NCBI GenBank assembly: GCA_964552205.1
Contig: CAZKFT010000012.1
Location: 1 to 51,888, forward strand
DNA from: JAIVGZ01 sp964552205
Lineage (GTDB): Bacteria; Pseudomonadota; Gammaproteobacteria; Natronospirales; JAIVGZ01
Reading direction: 5' to 3'
Length of the DNA: 51,888 nucleotides
Made by a program: the position numbers and the translations under genes. The notes below the pieces were generated by a model. It saw nothing but the letters and a program-made list of their open reading frames with translations, searched no databases and had not been told where the DNA came from. Below, in pieces: positions 1 to 7,601 of the stretch. The first letter of the stretch is position 1. Each line of letters opens with the position of its first letter.

Positions 1-599
1 CGCCGATACAGCGCGGTCTCGCGGCCAACGACAGAGTAGAAATCACGGTCCTCACGGCGGTAGAAATCCTCGCCGCTGCGTGTGGTGCCGTCTCCGGTAA
101 TGATGGTGAGGTTGCCGATCATGCCCACGCGTGAGCCGGTCATGCGCCGCCGTTCCAGTTCCATGTAGCGGGCGGTGCGCGGGATGGCAACCTCATCTGA
201 ATAACGGGCGGCGAGCTCTTCGCGGATGTCGCGCGCAATGGCCTGCTCTCGTTCGTCGAACTCTTCCCAAACCAGTGCCGCCATGTCCTCCAACTGCGGG
301 TAGCCACGTTCAGCCGCGAGGTCGAACCATGCCCATGCCCGCGGACGGTCCACTGAGACACCGTGTCCTTGATAGTGAATGACGCCGAGATTGTACTGGG
401 CAATCTTGTCAGCCCAATGCGCAGCAAGGAGGAAGTTGTGTCGTGCAGCGAACATTCGGCCGCGGCGAAAATCCTCCATGGCCTGCGCGTAGGGACGTAC
501 ACCAGGCGTGTGCTCGAGGTTCGGGAGGTTCACATCGGCTGCTGTCGAGCCGGTGAAAAAGAACAGGGCAAGGCCAATGGCGACTGCGAATCGGGACAT
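1..599 (-). CDS. Sel1-repeat (TPR-like) secreted protein, 3' end outside window
   Basis: The reading frame opens at ATG 599 and runs without a stop to base 1, so about 199 residues are visible and the C-terminus is missing. A hydrophobic N-terminus (MSRFAVAIGLALFFFTGSTA) looks like a signal peptide, so the product should be periplasmic. Residues about 67-100 match a Sel1-like repeat, with the pattern AQYNLGVIHYQGHGV followed by AWAWFDLAAERGY. Sel1 repeats are helical protein-binding scaffolds. An AGGAG box lies seven bases before the ATG, which fixes the start. The gene begins three bases after the stop of the DsbA-like gene upstream, so it is the last visible member of the cytochrome c4 / dsbA operon. 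Its partner is unknown; assembly or folding of envelope proteins is inferred from the operon only. Confidence 0.8.
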   Translation of the reverse strand, partial: MSRFAVAIGLALFFFTGSTAADVNLPNLEHTPGVRPYAQAMEDFRRGRMFAARHNFLLAAHWADKIAQYNLGVIHYQGHGVSVDRPRAWAWFDLAAERGYPQLEDMAALVWEEFDEREQAIARDIREELAARYSDEVAIPRTARYMELERRRMTGSRVGMIGNLTIITGDGTTRSGEDFYRREDRDFYSVVGRETALYR

Positions 600-602
600 G
601 GC

Positions 603-1415
603 TCAGCTCCTTCCGCGTAGAGTCATCACTCCGATACCTGCCAATACGATAACGCCACCCACAATGAACATCCAGACCGGGAATCCGGCCGTTTCGCGTT
701 CTGCCGGCGGCTCGACTGGTTCGGCCTGGGCGCTGGGCTGCTGCGTGGCAGGTGCGGATTGAGGAAGTGCGGTGCCCGGCTCGATGGGAACACTTGGCGC
801 GCCTCGGACTTGCTCGATGAGGAAGTTGAGCAGGGCAATGGCACCATCGTAGGACCCAGCACTGGCCGGGCCGAAGGTGTAGGTCCCGGCGACGACCACG
901 GTGGGGGTGGAGTTGACCCGGGCTCGACGTGCAAACTGATCACCGCGTCGCAACCGCGTTTCCACGCCGAAGCTGTCCCAGGTGCGCTGGAAGTCCGCTT
1001 GCGCCACACCACCGGCCTGCGCGAACACCCGGGCAATGGCATTGGCGTCGGCAAGCATATTGCGTTGTTCATGAATGGCTCGGAAGAGGGCAGGGTGAAC
1101 CTGCTCGACGACACCCAAGGACTCCGCGGTGTAGTAAGCGCGCGCATGGATGCGCCAGTTGGGGTTCAGGACTGCGCCGACGCGGCTGAACTCGACATCC
1201 ACGGGGCGGGTTTCCAGCCAACGCTCAACCAAGGGTGAGAACTGGTAGCACGCGGGGCAGCCATACCAGAAAACCTCTACCACCTCGATTGGCTCTCCGG
1301 GAGTATGAGCAGGCGCATCTGCCAGGCGCTGATAGTGGGTGCCCTCGACGAACTGCTGTGCGTTCGCGGCCAGAGACACGGCAAGTAGTGCAAATAGTGC
1401 AATGATCTTGTTCAT
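603..1415 (-). CDS. DsbA-family thiol:disulfide oxidoreductase with CPAC active site and C-terminal membrane anchor
   Basis: This is a 270-residue thioredoxin-fold protein of the DsbA family, expected to catalyse disulfide formation in the periplasm. Residues 1-19 form a signal peptide. The active site is C53-P-A-C56 in the context FWYGCPACYQF, and a cis-proline loop (NSTPTV) lies near residue 170. Unlike ordinary DsbA (about 190-210 residues) it carries a Pro/Ala/Gln/Glu-rich linker and a terminal hydrophobic helix (about residues 243-264) ending in Arg, so it is probably tethered to the inner membrane. The XX dipeptide is Pro-Ala, not the Pro-His of strongly oxidising DsbA, so its redox potential may differ. 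Its ATG overlaps the stop of the upstream DsbA paralogue by four bases, which suggests coupled translation. No DsbB is visible here. Confidence 0.88.
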   Translation of the reverse strand: MNKIIALFALLAVSLAANAQQFVEGTHYQRLADAPAHTPGEPIEVVEVFWYGCPACYQFSPLVERWLETRPVDVEFSRVGAVLNPNWRIHARAYYTAESLGVVEQVHPALFRAIHEQRNMLADANAIARVFAQAGGVAQADFQRTWDSFGVETRLRRGDQFARRARVNSTPTVVVAGTYTFGPASAGSYDGAIALLNFLIEQVRGAPSVPIEPGTALPQSAPATQQPSAQAEPVEPPAERETAGFPVWMFIVGGVIVLAGIGVMTLRGRS

Positions 1416-2050
1416 TCGCTGCTCTCAGTAGCGACACGCTGCCGCTCTAGTTCGATGAGGTGGTTCATCAGCTCGATGAGCTGTGGGTAACCACGGGTTT
1501 GGCCGGGATTGGTACGGTAGCGGCCGTTGATGATGATGGTCGGGACCGCTGAAATGCGATAACGCCTGACGATGTTGTCACCACGGCGCATACGGGTCTC
1601 AACCGGGAATCCCTGGAAAGTCGTGCGGAATGTTTCCGGGTCTATGTTCGCGTGTCGTTGAAACAACTCTGCGAACGCCTCGACAGTGTTCAACTGCGTC
1701 CGATCGATATGAATGGCATGAAAAATGCGTGGGTGCATCTGGTCCAGGACGCCCAGCGCTTCGGCGGTGTGAAATGCCCGCGCATGGACACGCCATGCTG
1801 GGGTCATGCTGGCGGCCACCCGGACGAACGCAACATCATCGGGTTTACGCTGCAGCCAGCGGACCAGATAAGGTTCGAAGTTGAAGCAGGAAGGGCAACC
1901 GTACCAGAAGGCCTCGATGACTTCGATGCGTCCGTCTTCGCGGACCTCCGGCGTGACGGTCAAGACCTCGTAGTGTGTGCCCTCAACCCATTGAGCGCCT
2001 GCCGCAAGCGGAAACGAGAACAATAAGGCAACGAGTACCAACCGGTACAT
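1412..2050 (-). CDS. dsbA: DsbA-family thiol:disulfide oxidoreductase with CPSC active site
   Basis: This 212-residue periplasmic protein has a signal peptide (residues 1-19, cut near AGA/QW) and a DsbA-type thioredoxin fold. The redox motif is C52-P-S-C55 within FWYGCPSCFNF, and the cis-proline loop SAVPTI lies near residue 169. The length is typical of DsbA. It starts three bases after the cytochrome c4 stop and overlaps the next dsbA-like gene by four bases. DsbA next to engB, cytochrome c4 and polA is a conserved gammaproteobacterial arrangement, so this copy is the better candidate for the housekeeping DsbA. The CPSC dipeptide is unusual, because the classical enzyme has CPHC. The two paralogues share the phrase VEGTHY near the mature N-terminus, which points to a tandem duplication. 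Confidence 0.88.
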   Translation of the reverse strand: MYRLVLVALLFSFPLAAGAQWVEGTHYEVLTVTPEVREDGRIEVIEAFWYGCPSCFNFEPYLVRWLQRKPDDVAFVRVAASMTPAWRVHARAFHTAEALGVLDQMHPRIFHAIHIDRTQLNTVEAFAELFQRHANIDPETFRTTFQGFPVETRMRRGDNIVRRYRISAVPTIIINGRYRTNPGQTRGYPQLIELMNHLIELERQRVATESSE

Positions 2051-2053
2051 CGG

Positions 2054-2656
2054 TTAGCGCAGGCCCTGGATGTAGCTCGCAACCGCCTCGATTTCCTCGT
2101 CGGTCATGCGGCGCGCGATGTCACGCATCATGCCGCCCATATCGGTGACCCGGTTGCCCGCTCGGTACTCCCTCAACTCTTCGGCGGTGTAGGTGGCGTG
2201 CTGTCCAGCCAACGATGGCCAGGAGGCCGCCGGGTTGCCACGGCCGGTCGGGCCATGACAGGCAATGCAGGCAGTGACACCGGACTCCGTGTTGCCACCG
2301 CGATAAATACGTTGGCCCAGCTCGACGAGATCCGGGTCCGCCTCATGCTGCGCTTTGGCCTGGGCGGCATAGAAAGCGCCTAAATCCTTCATGTCCTGCT
2401 CACTCAAGCCGGCGACCATGCCCGCCATCAGGGGGTCGACCCGGGTGCCGTCCTTGTACGCCTTGAGCTGCGCCACGATGTAATTCGCGTGCTGACCGGC
2501 AATATTGGGCCACGCGGGGTTGACGCTGTTTCCATCCGTCCCGTGACAGGCTACGCAAGTGGTGGATTTGGCGCGGCCTGCCTCCGCGTCGCCCGCGTGG
2601 GCGGCAAAAGCGGCTATGGCGGCGAAACCAGCGACAATCAGGACAGATGTCTTCAT
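2054..2656 (-). CDS. dihaem cytochrome c4
   Basis: This is a 200-residue periplasmic electron carrier of the cytochrome c4 family, which donates electrons to terminal oxidases in gammaproteobacteria. A signal peptide (residues 1-20, AAHA/GD) is followed by two homologous cytochrome c domains, each with a CXXCH haem site: CVACHG at residues 34-39 and CIACHG near residue 130. Likely axial methionines lie in the segments MAGMVAGL and MGGMMRDIA. I chose ATG 2656 because AGGAG stands nine bases before it; a TTG nine bases further upstream is in frame but lacks that spacing. It is divergent from engB and heads the operon containing the two dsbA-like genes. The same cc4-engB-polA grouping occurs in pseudomonads and relatives. 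Confidence 0.93.
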   Translation of the reverse strand: MKTSVLIVAGFAAIAAFAAHAGDAEAGRAKSTTCVACHGTDGNSVNPAWPNIAGQHANYIVAQLKAYKDGTRVDPLMAGMVAGLSEQDMKDLGAFYAAQAKAQHEADPDLVELGQRIYRGGNTESGVTACIACHGPTGRGNPAASWPSLAGQHATYTAEELREYRAGNRVTDMGGMMRDIARRMTDEEIEAVASYIQGLR

Positions 2657-2735
2657 TGCGAACAACTCCTGGGCGGTCCGTACAGCGTTATGATGGAGGC
2701 CCGAATTTTACACCAAAAGTGAAGGCCTGCAGACG

Positions 2736-3344
2736 ATGACACGACCATTGGAGCCTTGGCGTCAGGCCAAGTTCACTCTATCTGCTGCGGAGCCGAAAGG
2801 GTTTCCGGCGGTGGAAGGCACGGAAGTGGCCTTCGTAGGCCGCTCGAATGCCGGAAAATCCAGCGCATTGAACACCTTGTGTGGCCAGAAATCCTTGGCG
2901 CGTACCTCGCGCACGCCCGGTCGCACGCAGCTCGTCAACTTCTTCCGCATCGACGACACCAGAACTCTGGTGGACCTGCCGGGGTATGGATTTGCAAAGG
3001 TCAGCGTGGAGGCCAAGCGCCGTTGGCAGTGGTTGATCGGCGCCTATCTGGAAAGCCGCGAGAACCTCGCGGGCGTGGTGCTGGTGATGGATATCCGCCA
3101 TCCCCTCACCGAGGCGGACGCGCTGATGGTGGACTGGTGTGCTAATGCGCAGGTGCGCCTTTTGGTGCTGTTGACCAAGTCCGACAAGGTATCGCGAGGG
3201 GCAGCTGCCGGCACGGTGCAGAAGGTGCGACACGCACTTCGGGACTACCCGGCACCTCATATCGTGCTGCCGTTTTCCTCGCTGAAAGCCACTGGGGTGC
3301 AAGAAGTGCTGGTTGAACTGGAAGCGTGGTTCGCGGGCGAGTGA
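2736..3344 (+). CDS. engB: ribosome-biogenesis GTPase EngB (YihA/YsxC)
   Basis: This 202-residue P-loop GTPase belongs to the TrmE-Era-EngA-EngB family needed for assembly of the large ribosomal subunit. The G motifs are clear: G1 GRSNAGKSS (about residues 35-43), G2 region TPGRTQ, G3 DLPGYG (80-85), G4 TKSD (about 147) and G5 SSLKATG near the C-terminus. The length matches the family. The gene is convergent with polA, and the 180 bases between them hold the small-RNA locus on the other strand. The sRNA terminator's U-tract abuts the engB stop codon, so engB has no T-rich terminator of its own on the plus strand. Confidence 0.97.
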   Translation: MTRPLEPWRQAKFTLSAAEPKGFPAVEGTEVAFVGRSNAGKSSALNTLCGQKSLARTSRTPGRTQLVNFFRIDDTRTLVDLPGYGFAKVSVEAKRRWQWLIGAYLESRENLAGVVLVMDIRHPLTEADALMVDWCANAQVRLLVLLTKSDKVSRGAAAGTVQKVRHALRDYPAPHIVLPFSSLKATGVQEVLVELEAWFAGE

Positions 3345-3346
3345 TG

Positions 3347-3382
3347 AAAAATGCCCCGGTCGCGGGGTCGTGCGACCGGGGC
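3347..3382 (-). terminator. intrinsic terminator for the small RNA and polA
   Basis: A perfect 10-bp GC-rich stem (arms 3373-3382 and 3353-3362) with a 10-base loop is followed on the minus strand by ATTTTTC. The U-run exists only in the minus direction. It ends two bases before the engB stop codon, and it can serve both polA read-through and the sRNA. Confidence 0.85.
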
Positions 3383-3458
3383 TAGCTTGGCCCGGTTGGG
3401 GAGGCCGGGCGGCTAACCCGTCCAGGGAGGCGGACAGGTAAGCACTGTTGCAGCGCTC
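3347..3458 (-). ncRNA. putative trans-acting small RNA between polA and engB (Spot 42 / ErsA / sX13-type locus)
   Basis: Seen directly on the minus strand: a candidate transcript of about 112 nt with four successive hairpins. Hairpin 1 (3457-3441) has a 7-bp stem and CAA loop. Hairpin 2 (3438-3417) has a 7-bp stem with one G-U and loop GCCTCCCT. Hairpin 3 (3410-3390) has a 6-bp GC stem and loop CCTCCCCAA. Hairpin 4 (3382-3353) is a perfect 10-bp stem with loop CACGACCCCG, followed by ATTTTTC. Three of four loops are C-rich, so they could pair with Shine-Dalgarno sequences. Known: spf (Spot 42) in enterobacteria and ersA in Pseudomonas lie between polA and engB, and C-rich loops occur in ErsA and in Xanthomonas sX13. 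Inference: this is a counterpart. A sigma-E-type promoter lies at the right distance. No open reading frame is convincing here. Confidence 0.7.
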
Positions 3459-3463
3459 ACCCC

Positions 3464-3491
3464 TTGTGACTCCGAATCTCGGGGAAAGTTC
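3464..3491 (-). promoter_or_regulatory. sigma-E/AlgU-type promoter for the polA-engB small RNA
   Basis: On the minus strand GAACTT (3491-3486) is followed after 16 bases by TCACAA (3469-3464). The RpoE/AlgU consensus is GAACTT with a 16-17 base spacer and a TCTGA or TCAAA-like -10. The -35 is a full match and the -10 a partial one. Initiation would fall near 3458, just before hairpin 1. Known: ersA of Pseudomonas depends on the AlgU-type sigma factor, so the promoter class agrees with the location. Confidence 0.55.
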
Positions 3492-3523
3492 AATCAGCGT
3501 TTGAAAAATGTAAGCAGCTGATT

Positions 3524-6232
3524 TTAGTGGGCTTCGTCCCAGTTTTTGCCGTTCTTGGCGTCAACGACCAGAGGGACTGCCAGCTCGGCTGCTTGGGCCA
3601 TGCGGGTGCAGATGTCCTTCTGCAACTGGTCGGCGGTTTTCACCGGTGCTTCGAAGACCAGTTCGTCGTGCACCTGCATGATCATCCGGCACGGTGACCC
3701 GGTCTCTGTCAGCCAACCGTCGAGGTCTATCATCGCTCGCTTGATGATGTCCGCAGCCGTGCCCTGCATGGGCGCATTGATCGCGGTGCGCTCTGCGTAC
3801 TGTCGGACATTCGGGTTGCGTGCCTTGATGTCGTGCAAGTACAGGCGTCGGCCGAACACAGTCTCGACATACCCTTGCTCTCGTGCCTGCGCTTTGGTGG
3901 TGTCCATGAACGCTTTCACGCCGGGATATCGCTCAAAATACTTCTCGACATAAGTCGCTGCCGCACTTCGACTGATGCTGAGCTGACGCGCAAGCCCGAA
4001 TGCAGACATGCCGTAAATCAGACCGAAGTTGATGGCCTTCGCTGACCGCCTCTGGTCCGCGTTGACCTGGTCCAGGGGAATCTCGAACACTTCTGCAGCG
4101 GTGGCCTGATGAATGTCCGCGTTCGCCGCGAATGCGCTGAGCAAACCTTCATCTCCCGATAAATGGGCCATGATGCGCAGCTCGATCTGGGAGTAATCCG
4201 CGGCGATGAGGCACATGCCTTCAGGTGCGACGAATGCCTGCCGGATTCTGCGGCCTTCGGGTGTACGGATGGGGATGTTCTGCAGGTTGGGGTCTGACGA
4301 GGAAAGCCGCCCGGTGGCGGCGACCGCCTGATGATAGGAAGTGTGTACGCGCCCCGTACGCGGATTGATCATCGTTGGCAGTTTGTCGGTATAGGTGGAC
4401 TTCAGTTTCGCCAAACCACGGTATTCAAGAATGAGCCGCGGCAGCGGGTACTCATCCGCCAGTTCGGCAAGCACATCCTCAGCGGTGGAGGGTTGGCCGG
4501 TGGGTGTTTTGCGCTTGACGGGTAGTCCCTGCTTCTCGAACAGGATTTCCTGAAGCTGTTTCGGCGAGGACACATTGAACTCCCCACCTGCCTCCTTGTG
4601 CGCCTGCGCCTCGACTTCGCGCATGCGCTCCTCCAGCTCATGGCTCTGGGTGAACAGCATGTCGGCGTCTATCAGGACACCGTGTTGCTCGATCTTTGCC
4701 AACACCGGCACTAGGGGCATCTCGATGCCCAGATACAGGTCTCGCAGGCGCTCGTCCTTGGATAAGGGTTGCCACTGAGACTGGTGCAACCGCAGTGTGA
4801 TGTCGGCATCCTCCGCCGCGTAGCGGGTGGCATCATCGATACGGACCTCATCAAATCCGATCTGCTTGGCGCCTTTGCCTGCCACATCCTCGTAGTGAAT
4901 GGTCTCGACGCCGAGAACGCGTGAGGCCAAGGAGTCCATGTCATGCCGCTGTGTACTGTCGAGGATGTAGGACTGCAGCATGGTGTCGTGAGCAATTCCA
5001 CGAAGCTGGATGCCGTGGTTGGCAAGGACATTGGCATCGTACTTCAGGTGCTGTCCTACTTTTGCTCGGTCCGGATTCTCCAGCAAGGGCTTCATGCGCG
5101 CGAGGGTCTTGTCACGGTCGAGTTGCGCCGGCGCATCTTGGTAGCGGTGTGCAAGAGGTACATACGCGGCAGTTCCTGGCGTGATGGAAAACGACACGCC
5201 CACAATCTCTGCCTGTGAATAATCCAGGCTCGTGGTTTCCGTGTCGAATGCAAAAATCTCGGCCTTCTCCAATGCGCTCATCCAGGTTTCGAATGTGCGC
5301 TCGTCGAGGATGCATTCGTAGTTCGTGTTGGTGGGGGCATCGGAGTTGGAAGCCGGGGGTTCGGCATTGGCAGCGGGTTCAGCTGATTCCAGGCCCTGCA
5401 ACCAGGTCTTGAATCCCAACTCCGAATACCACTTCCGCAATGCCGCGTTGTCGGCGGCGTGTGGTTTAAGCGACTCCGGGGCGACATCGAGACTCACATC
5501 GCATTTGATGGTCGCCAGCTGACGCGACAAGGGCAGGTGGGCAAGTGACTCACGCAGGCGCTCCCCGATCTTGCCGCCGAAGTCGTCCGCACTGGCCATG
5601 ATGGCATCCAGCGTGCCGTGCTCGGAGAGCCATTTGACGGCAGTCTTCGGCCCGACACCGGGCACGCCAGGGATGTTGTCGCTGGTGTCGCCGACCAAGG
5701 CCAGGTAGTCAATCACCTGATCCGGCCGCACTCCGAACTTCTTCACCACGCCTTCCTCATCCATGATGCTGTTGTTCATGGTGTTGATGAGCGTGACACC
5801 GGGCTGGACCAGTTGTGCGATGTCTTTGTCGCCCGTGGACACCAAAACAGTCATGCCTTTGGCGACTGCCTGTTGGGTGAGTGTGCCGATGACATCATCC
5901 GCCTCCACACCGCTCACTTGCAGCAACGGCAGACCCATGGCGCGCACGACTTCCAGCAAGGGCTCTACCTGAGGGCGTAAATCATCCGGCATCGGCGGTC
6001 GGGTGGCTTTGTACTCTGCGTACAGCTCGTTGCGGAAGGTAGGGCCCTTGGCGTCGAACACCACCGCCACATGCTCAGGCCCGTAATCCGCGATGAGCTT
6101 GCGCAACATGCTGACAACGCCATACAGCGCACCGGTCGGGCGTCCGTCGGGTGCCTTCAGCGGTGGCAGCGCATGAAATGCTCTGTACAAGTACGACGAT
6201 CCATCCACGAGGACCAGGTCAGGGCGCTTCAC
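3524..6232 (-). CDS. polA: DNA polymerase I
   Basis: This is a complete 902-residue DNA polymerase I, the enzyme for Okazaki-fragment processing and repair synthesis. The order is a 5'-3' exonuclease domain (about 1-290, with LVDGSSYLYRAF and GDTSDNIPGVPGVG), a 3'-5' proofreading domain starting near residue 310, and the polymerase domain. The proofreading motif FDTETTSLD keeps both acidic residues, so the activity should be intact. Polymerase motifs A (DYSQIELRIMAHLSGD), B (KAINFGLIYGMSAFG) and C (QVHDELVFEAP) are all present. A Pro/Ala/Asn-rich linker separates the first two domains. The ATG overlaps the lysA stop by four bases, an uncommon pairing that puts polA at the end of a long operon. 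The sRNA promoter lies directly after its stop. Confidence 0.98.
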   Translation of the reverse strand: MKRPDLVLVDGSSYLYRAFHALPPLKAPDGRPTGALYGVVSMLRKLIADYGPEHVAVVFDAKGPTFRNELYAEYKATRPPMPDDLRPQVEPLLEVVRAMGLPLLQVSGVEADDVIGTLTQQAVAKGMTVLVSTGDKDIAQLVQPGVTLINTMNNSIMDEEGVVKKFGVRPDQVIDYLALVGDTSDNIPGVPGVGPKTAVKWLSEHGTLDAIMASADDFGGKIGERLRESLAHLPLSRQLATIKCDVSLDVAPESLKPHAADNAALRKWYSELGFKTWLQGLESAEPAANAEPPASNSDAPTNTNYECILDERTFETWMSALEKAEIFAFDTETTSLDYSQAEIVGVSFSITPGTAAYVPLAHRYQDAPAQLDRDKTLARMKPLLENPDRAKVGQHLKYDANVLANHGIQLRGIAHDTMLQSYILDSTQRHDMDSLASRVLGVETIHYEDVAGKGAKQIGFDEVRIDDATRYAAEDADITLRLHQSQWQPLSKDERLRDLYLGIEMPLVPVLAKIEQHGVLIDADMLFTQSHELEERMREVEAQAHKEAGGEFNVSSPKQLQEILFEKQGLPVKRKTPTGQPSTAEDVLAELADEYPLPRLILEYRGLAKLKSTYTDKLPTMINPRTGRVHTSYHQAVAATGRLSSSDPNLQNIPIRTPEGRRIRQAFVAPEGMCLIAADYSQIELRIMAHLSGDEGLLSAFAANADIHQATAAEVFEIPLDQVNADQRRSAKAINFGLIYGMSAFGLARQLSISRSAAATYVEKYFERYPGVKAFMDTTKAQAREQGYVETVFGRRLYLHDIKARNPNVRQYAERTAINAPMQGTAADIIKRAMIDLDGWLTETGSPCRMIMQVHDELVFEAPVKTADQLQKDICTRMAQAAELAVPLVVDAKNGKNWDEAH

Positions 6233-7452
6233 GGTAACAATGCCTCACCGCGCCAAAGGTCTGACAGCTGCTCCCGTGCTCTGGCAAGGTGTGCGCGACC
6301 CTCTTTCAACAACACCTCCGCCGCACGCGGTCGCGCGTTGTAATGGGAGCTCATGCTGGCCCCATAAGCGCCTGCGCAACCGATGACAGCGAGGTCACCG
6401 GCTTTGGCGGCGAGCATCCGTTCGCGACCCAGCACATCCCCGGATTCACACAAGGGGCCGACCACTTCACAGCGGAACGCTTCACCGCTGGCCCCGAGGA
6501 TCTCGATGGGGTGCCACGCGTCGTAGAGCGAAGGCCGCATCAGTTCGCTCATGCCGGCGTCCACCACGACGAATGCATGTTGCTGTCCGGGCTTGACGAG
6601 AGTGACGCGCGTCATGAGTACACCTGCCTCGCCGACGAGTGCACGACCCGGCTCGATCACAAGCCGCAGTTTGCGTTCACCAAGTGCGGTGCGAATGACG
6701 GCTGCAAGGTCGGCAGGCGTGGGTGGCACCTCGTCCCTGTACCGGATTCCCAGACCGCCACCCGCGTCGAGTTGTTCAAGCGGTAGCCCCTGTCCCACCA
6801 GTGCATCGTGCAAGGCAAGTGTGCGCTCCAGCGCCACCTTCATCGGGTGCAGGTCGGTCAGTTGTGACCCGATATGCAGCGCAAGACCGTGGAGCTTCAC
6901 CGCTGGCAGGGTTGCAGCATGCCGCGCAAGTTCTCCCGTTTCCTCCAGCGGGATACCGAACTTGTCATCATGGTCGCCGGTGGAAATATGCGGATGCGTG
7001 AGCGCATCCACTCCGGGGTTCACCCGCAAAGAGATAGGGGCAACCAGTCGTGCGTTACCTGCGCGTTGGTTGACCATTTCCAATTCAGCCGCAGACTCGC
7101 AATTGAGACTGCCGATGCCGGAGGCCAGCGCGGCATCGATTTCGTCAACACGCTTCCCGACGCCGGAAAAAATGGTCTTGCCCGGATCGCCACCTGCGCG
7201 CTCTACGCGGGCGAGTTCCCCAACGGAGACGACATCAAACCCGACCTCTGCGCGTGCGAAGTGCTGCAGTACAGCAAGATTGCCGTTTGCCTTGACTGCG
7301 TAGCGGACATGCGTGTCCATGTCGGAGAACGCAGCACGAAATGCAGCAAGGCGGGAATCGATGACGGCACTGTCATAGACCCATAGCGGCGTTCCGTATT
7401 GCCGCGCCAACGCGGCAAGGGTTGCGTCATCGGGTCTGGGGAAAGCGGACAT
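6229..7452 (-). CDS. lysA: diaminopimelate decarboxylase
   Basis: This 407-residue PLP enzyme of the fold-III decarboxylase family converts meso-diaminopimelate to L-lysine, the last step of lysine synthesis. The PLP lysine is K54 in RYAVKANGN. Other conserved sites are LHIGSQL, DAGGGLGIRY, the phosphate-binding EPGRALVGEAG and the substrate-cysteine motif CESGDVLG. The length matches the family (about 415). Its ATG shares one base with the stop of lptM, a TGATG junction, and its own stop overlaps the polA start. The lptM-lysA pairing is conserved in many gammaproteobacteria, where dapF commonly follows; here polA follows. Confidence 0.96.
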   Translation of the reverse strand: MSAFPRPDDATLAALARQYGTPLWVYDSAVIDSRLAAFRAAFSDMDTHVRYAVKANGNLAVLQHFARAEVGFDVVSVGELARVERAGGDPGKTIFSGVGKRVDEIDAALASGIGSLNCESAAELEMVNQRAGNARLVAPISLRVNPGVDALTHPHISTGDHDDKFGIPLEETGELARHAATLPAVKLHGLALHIGSQLTDLHPMKVALERTLALHDALVGQGLPLEQLDAGGGLGIRYRDEVPPTPADLAAVIRTALGERKLRLVIEPGRALVGEAGVLMTRVTLVKPGQQHAFVVVDAGMSELMRPSLYDAWHPIEILGASGEAFRCEVVGPLCESGDVLGRERMLAAKAGDLAVIGCAGAYGASMSSHYNARPRAAEVLLKEGRAHLARAREQLSDLWRGEALLP

Positions 7453-7592
7453 CAGATGTGCCGCTCGTCATCGTCCTCGGCCGGTTCTTCGACGGGGTCG
7501 GGTTCCGGGGGTGGGTCCGTGGGCAGAACCAACGGACCCTTCTGGCCGCAGCCGGCCAGCAGGATAAGAAGTAGGAGGGTCGCGAGGCGCAT
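7452..7592 (-). CDS. lptM: small LPS-assembly lipoprotein LptM (YifL)
   Basis: This 46-residue protein is easily missed because of its size. The N-terminus MRLATLLLLILLAGC is a lipoprotein signal with the lipobox LAGC and lipidated Cys15. The mature start CGQKGPLVLP matches the YifL/LptM signature (CGxKGPL). The rest is acidic and proline-rich. Known: LptM binds the LptDE translocon and supports its oxidative maturation, that is, correct disulfides in LptD; this role would depend on DsbA activity such as that encoded at 603-2050. It lies directly before lysA, as in related genomes. An in-frame ATG at 7598 would add two residues; no Shine-Dalgarno box discriminates between them. Confidence 0.85.
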   Translation of the reverse strand: MRLATLLLLILLAGCGQKGPLVLPTDPPPEPDPVEEPAEDDDERHI

Positions 7593-7601
7593 GGCCATAG
7601 T

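Noticed and set aside
3345..3382. Terminator for engB on the plus strand
   Set aside because: The stem is followed by TAGCTTGG and not by a T-run in that direction; the U-run is present only on the minus strand.
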